Shown: one piece after another, positions 62,454-64,000 of the stretch
Layout: each line of letters opens with the position of its first letter
Numbering within the stretch: the first letter of the stretch is position 1
Position numbers and translations under genes: made by a program
Notes under the pieces: model-generated
The model's database searches: none
Told to the model about the DNA's origin: nothing
Seen by the model: only the letters and a program-made list of their open reading frames with translations
Source: an uncultured Chlorobiaceae bacterium
GTDB taxonomy: Bacteria > Bacteroidota > Chlorobiia > Chlorobiales > Chlorobiaceae
Direction of reading: 5' to 3'
Assembly (NCBI GenBank): GCA_903895195.1
Contig: CAITSZ010000027.1
Span: forward strand, 1 to 64,000
Length of the DNA stretch: 64,000 bases

Positions 62454-63321
62454 CATAAATTTTTTCAATTCCGAGCAGACGCATGAATTGGTGCAGGATG
62501 AGGGTTCCCATGGTGATGACGTCGGCCCGCCCTTCCGGGATACCACGGCTGATGATATTTTCAAGATTCATCTCTTTCAGTTGCTCGAGAAATGCGTGAA
62601 CGTCGGTGTACCGGAGCGGAAAGTTGTGAACTTTTTCGGCATCGAAATGCTTCAGCCCCTGGGTGACCTGCGCGATTGTGGTCAGGGTTCCAGCAACGCC
62701 ATAGACATGCTCTCTTGAGGTGAAAAAAGGCAGAATGCTTGCGGTCAGGATGTTGTTGATGTGGGTTTTTGCTGCGTCAAACTCCTGTAGAGGAGGGGGC
62801 AGAGTTGAGAAAAACCGCTCTGTCAGTCTTACTGATCCGATATCCATACTGACACTTTCAGTGACGGCATGTACGGACCCCATCGATATCTCGGTGCTGC
62901 CGCCTCCAATATCGATTACTGTGAAAAGTTCGGGAATGCTGCTCATTCCGGCAACCGCACCGGAAAAAGTGAGTTCCGCCTCCTGCTGACCGGAAATGCA
63001 TTGGATGGTGATGCCGGTTGTACGGGCGACCTCGCTGATTACCGCGAGATGATTTGTTGCATCTCTCAGGGCGCTTGTTCCTGCGGCGATAATTGTTTCC
63101 GCTTCATGTGCATCGCTTAGGCGGCGGTAATCGGAGAGGCTGTCGATGAGGCGCTGCAGTGCTTCATCATCAATAACCTTGCCGGCATCAACATTTTTTC
63201 CAAGCCTTACAATGGTCTGCTTGTGGTAGACCGGGATGATAGTTCCGCTTTCCGGATCAAGGTCGGCAATGAGCAGGAGGGCTGTGTTTGTGCCGATATC
63301 AATGCATGCAACTCTTTTCAT
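62386..63321 (-). CDS. ppx: Ppx/GppA family exopolyphosphatase/phosphatase
   Basis: CIDIGTNTALLLIAD, AAGTSALRDATN, TVIDIGGGSTEISMG; start ATG 63321. Confidence 0.9.
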   Translation of the reverse strand: MKRVACIDIGTNTALLLIADLDPESGTIIPVYHKQTIVRLGKNVDAGKVIDDEALQRLIDSLSDYRRLSDAHEAETIIAAGTSALRDATNHLAVISEVARTTGITIQCISGQQEAELTFSGAVAGMSSIPELFTVIDIGGGSTEISMGSVHAVTESVSMDIGSVRLTERFFSTLPPPLQEFDAAKTHINNILTASILPFFTSREHVYGVAGTLTTIAQVTQGLKHFDAEKVHNFPLRYTDVHAFLEQLKEMNLENIISRGIPEGRADVITMGTLILHQFMRLLGIEKIYVSIQGLRFGLAQQELLRMQKSA

Positions 63322-64000
63322 AGCGGCTTGATAAGGCTTGAGAGCCATTCATCCTCATAGATGGTTTGTTCAATCCCGTAGCTCAGGCGTTTCAGGAGCT
63401 TTTTCAGCCAGGGTTCATCATAGACCAGGATGCCGGAAAGCAGCACAGTTGCCTGCGGGGTGTATTTCCTGATGACCGGGAGAATCCTGTCGATAACGTT
63501 TTTATTGATGTTGGCAAGAATAAGATCGTAGCCTTTTTGCAGATGTACAATAAGCTCTTCTTCTGCATCGAGGAGTTCGATGGTAATATCCTGAGCACTG
63601 TTTTCCATAATGTTTTCAACCGCATTTTCAACCGACCATGCGTTATTGTCAAAAGCGAAGATGGGAAGGTTGTTGCCGAGTTTTCGGGCTGCAATGGCAA
63701 GAACACCGGTACCGGTGCCGATATCGATTATTTTTTTGTCTTTCAGGTCAAGGGCTTCCATTTGTTTAAGCATCAGGCGCGTTGTTGCGTGATAGCCTGT
63801 ACCGAAAGACATTTTTGGGTTGATTTCAATGACGATCTGACCTGGTTTAGCAGTGATCTCTTTGTTTTTCTGGACAATCAGCAGGCGATCGGATATCTCT
63901 ATGGGCTGGAGATGCGCTTCCCACTCGGCATTCCAGTTTCTGTCGGCAATGAAGGTTGCCTTATAAGGGGGGATGGCACCAAGCCTTTCCAGCAAAAGGG
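63318..64000 (-). CDS. prmA: Ribosomal protein L11 methyltransferase, truncated by window end
   Basis: DRNWNAEWEAHLQPIEI, INPKMSFGTGYHATTRLMLKQME, IDIGTGTGVLAIAA, YDLILANINKNVI; frame open to the window edge. Confidence 0.93.
   Translation of the reverse strand, partial: LLLERLGAIPPYKATFIADRNWNAEWEAHLQPIEISDRLLIVQKNKEITAKPGQIVIEINPKMSFGTGYHATTRLMLKQMEALDLKDKKIIDIGTGTGVLAIAARKLGNNLPIFAFDNNAWSVENAVENIMENSAQDITIELLDAEEELIVHLQKGYDLILANINKNVIDRILPVIRKYTPQATVLLSGILVYDEPWLKKLLKRLSYGIEQTIYEDEWLSSLIKPL

Noticed and set aside
1-64000. CRISPR array, prophage, integron or intact IS element
   Set aside because: No regular direct-repeat/spacer series, phage structural genes, integrase or transposase ORFs in the window.

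Overview
The window looks like an ordinary chromosomal segment from a green sulfur bacterium (Chlorobi/Chlorobiaceae-like). This rests on gene content and order only; no search was run. The main blocks are: (1) a defence-flavoured left edge, with the C-terminus of a DUF3427-type helicase and a HigA-like HTH protein fused to an ImmA/IrrE peptidase; (2) rlmD/rumA, rhomboid, pgk, mltG, chorismate mutase and a NYN/YacP protein; (3) a near-complete dcw division/cell-wall cluster, mraZ-rsmH-ftsL-ftsI-murE-murF-mraY-murD-ftsW-murG-murC-ftsQ-ftsA-ftsZ; (4) an acyl-CoA hydrolase/transferase, pgeF, and an Fo-ATPase block (atpI-like, small membrane protein, atpB, atpE, atpF, atpH) followed by tRNA-Ala(CGC); (5) bamD-like, nadD, argS, HAD phosphatase, trpS, SRP RNA and a deoxyhypusine-synthase-like gene; (6) rlpA, hydrolases, sdh/frd CAB, a decayed ~0.7 kb intergenic region, a small eRF1/pelota-like protein, a CorC-type transporter, feoAB, topA and an amidase; (7) a full biotin operon birA-bioB-F-G-C-D-A with a BirA-type operator; (8) an acyl-CoA ligase, a methyltransferase, ppx and prmA (truncated at the right edge). 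I found no CRISPR array, intact transposon, prophage or clearly new multi-gene system. The observations most worth checking are small ones: MraZ-box repeats and a corrected mraZ start, a BirA operator, a duplicated FtsZ C-terminal peptide, an HU pseudogene fragment with degenerate REP-like repeats, and a bacterial DHS homologue that keeps the catalytic-Lys motif.
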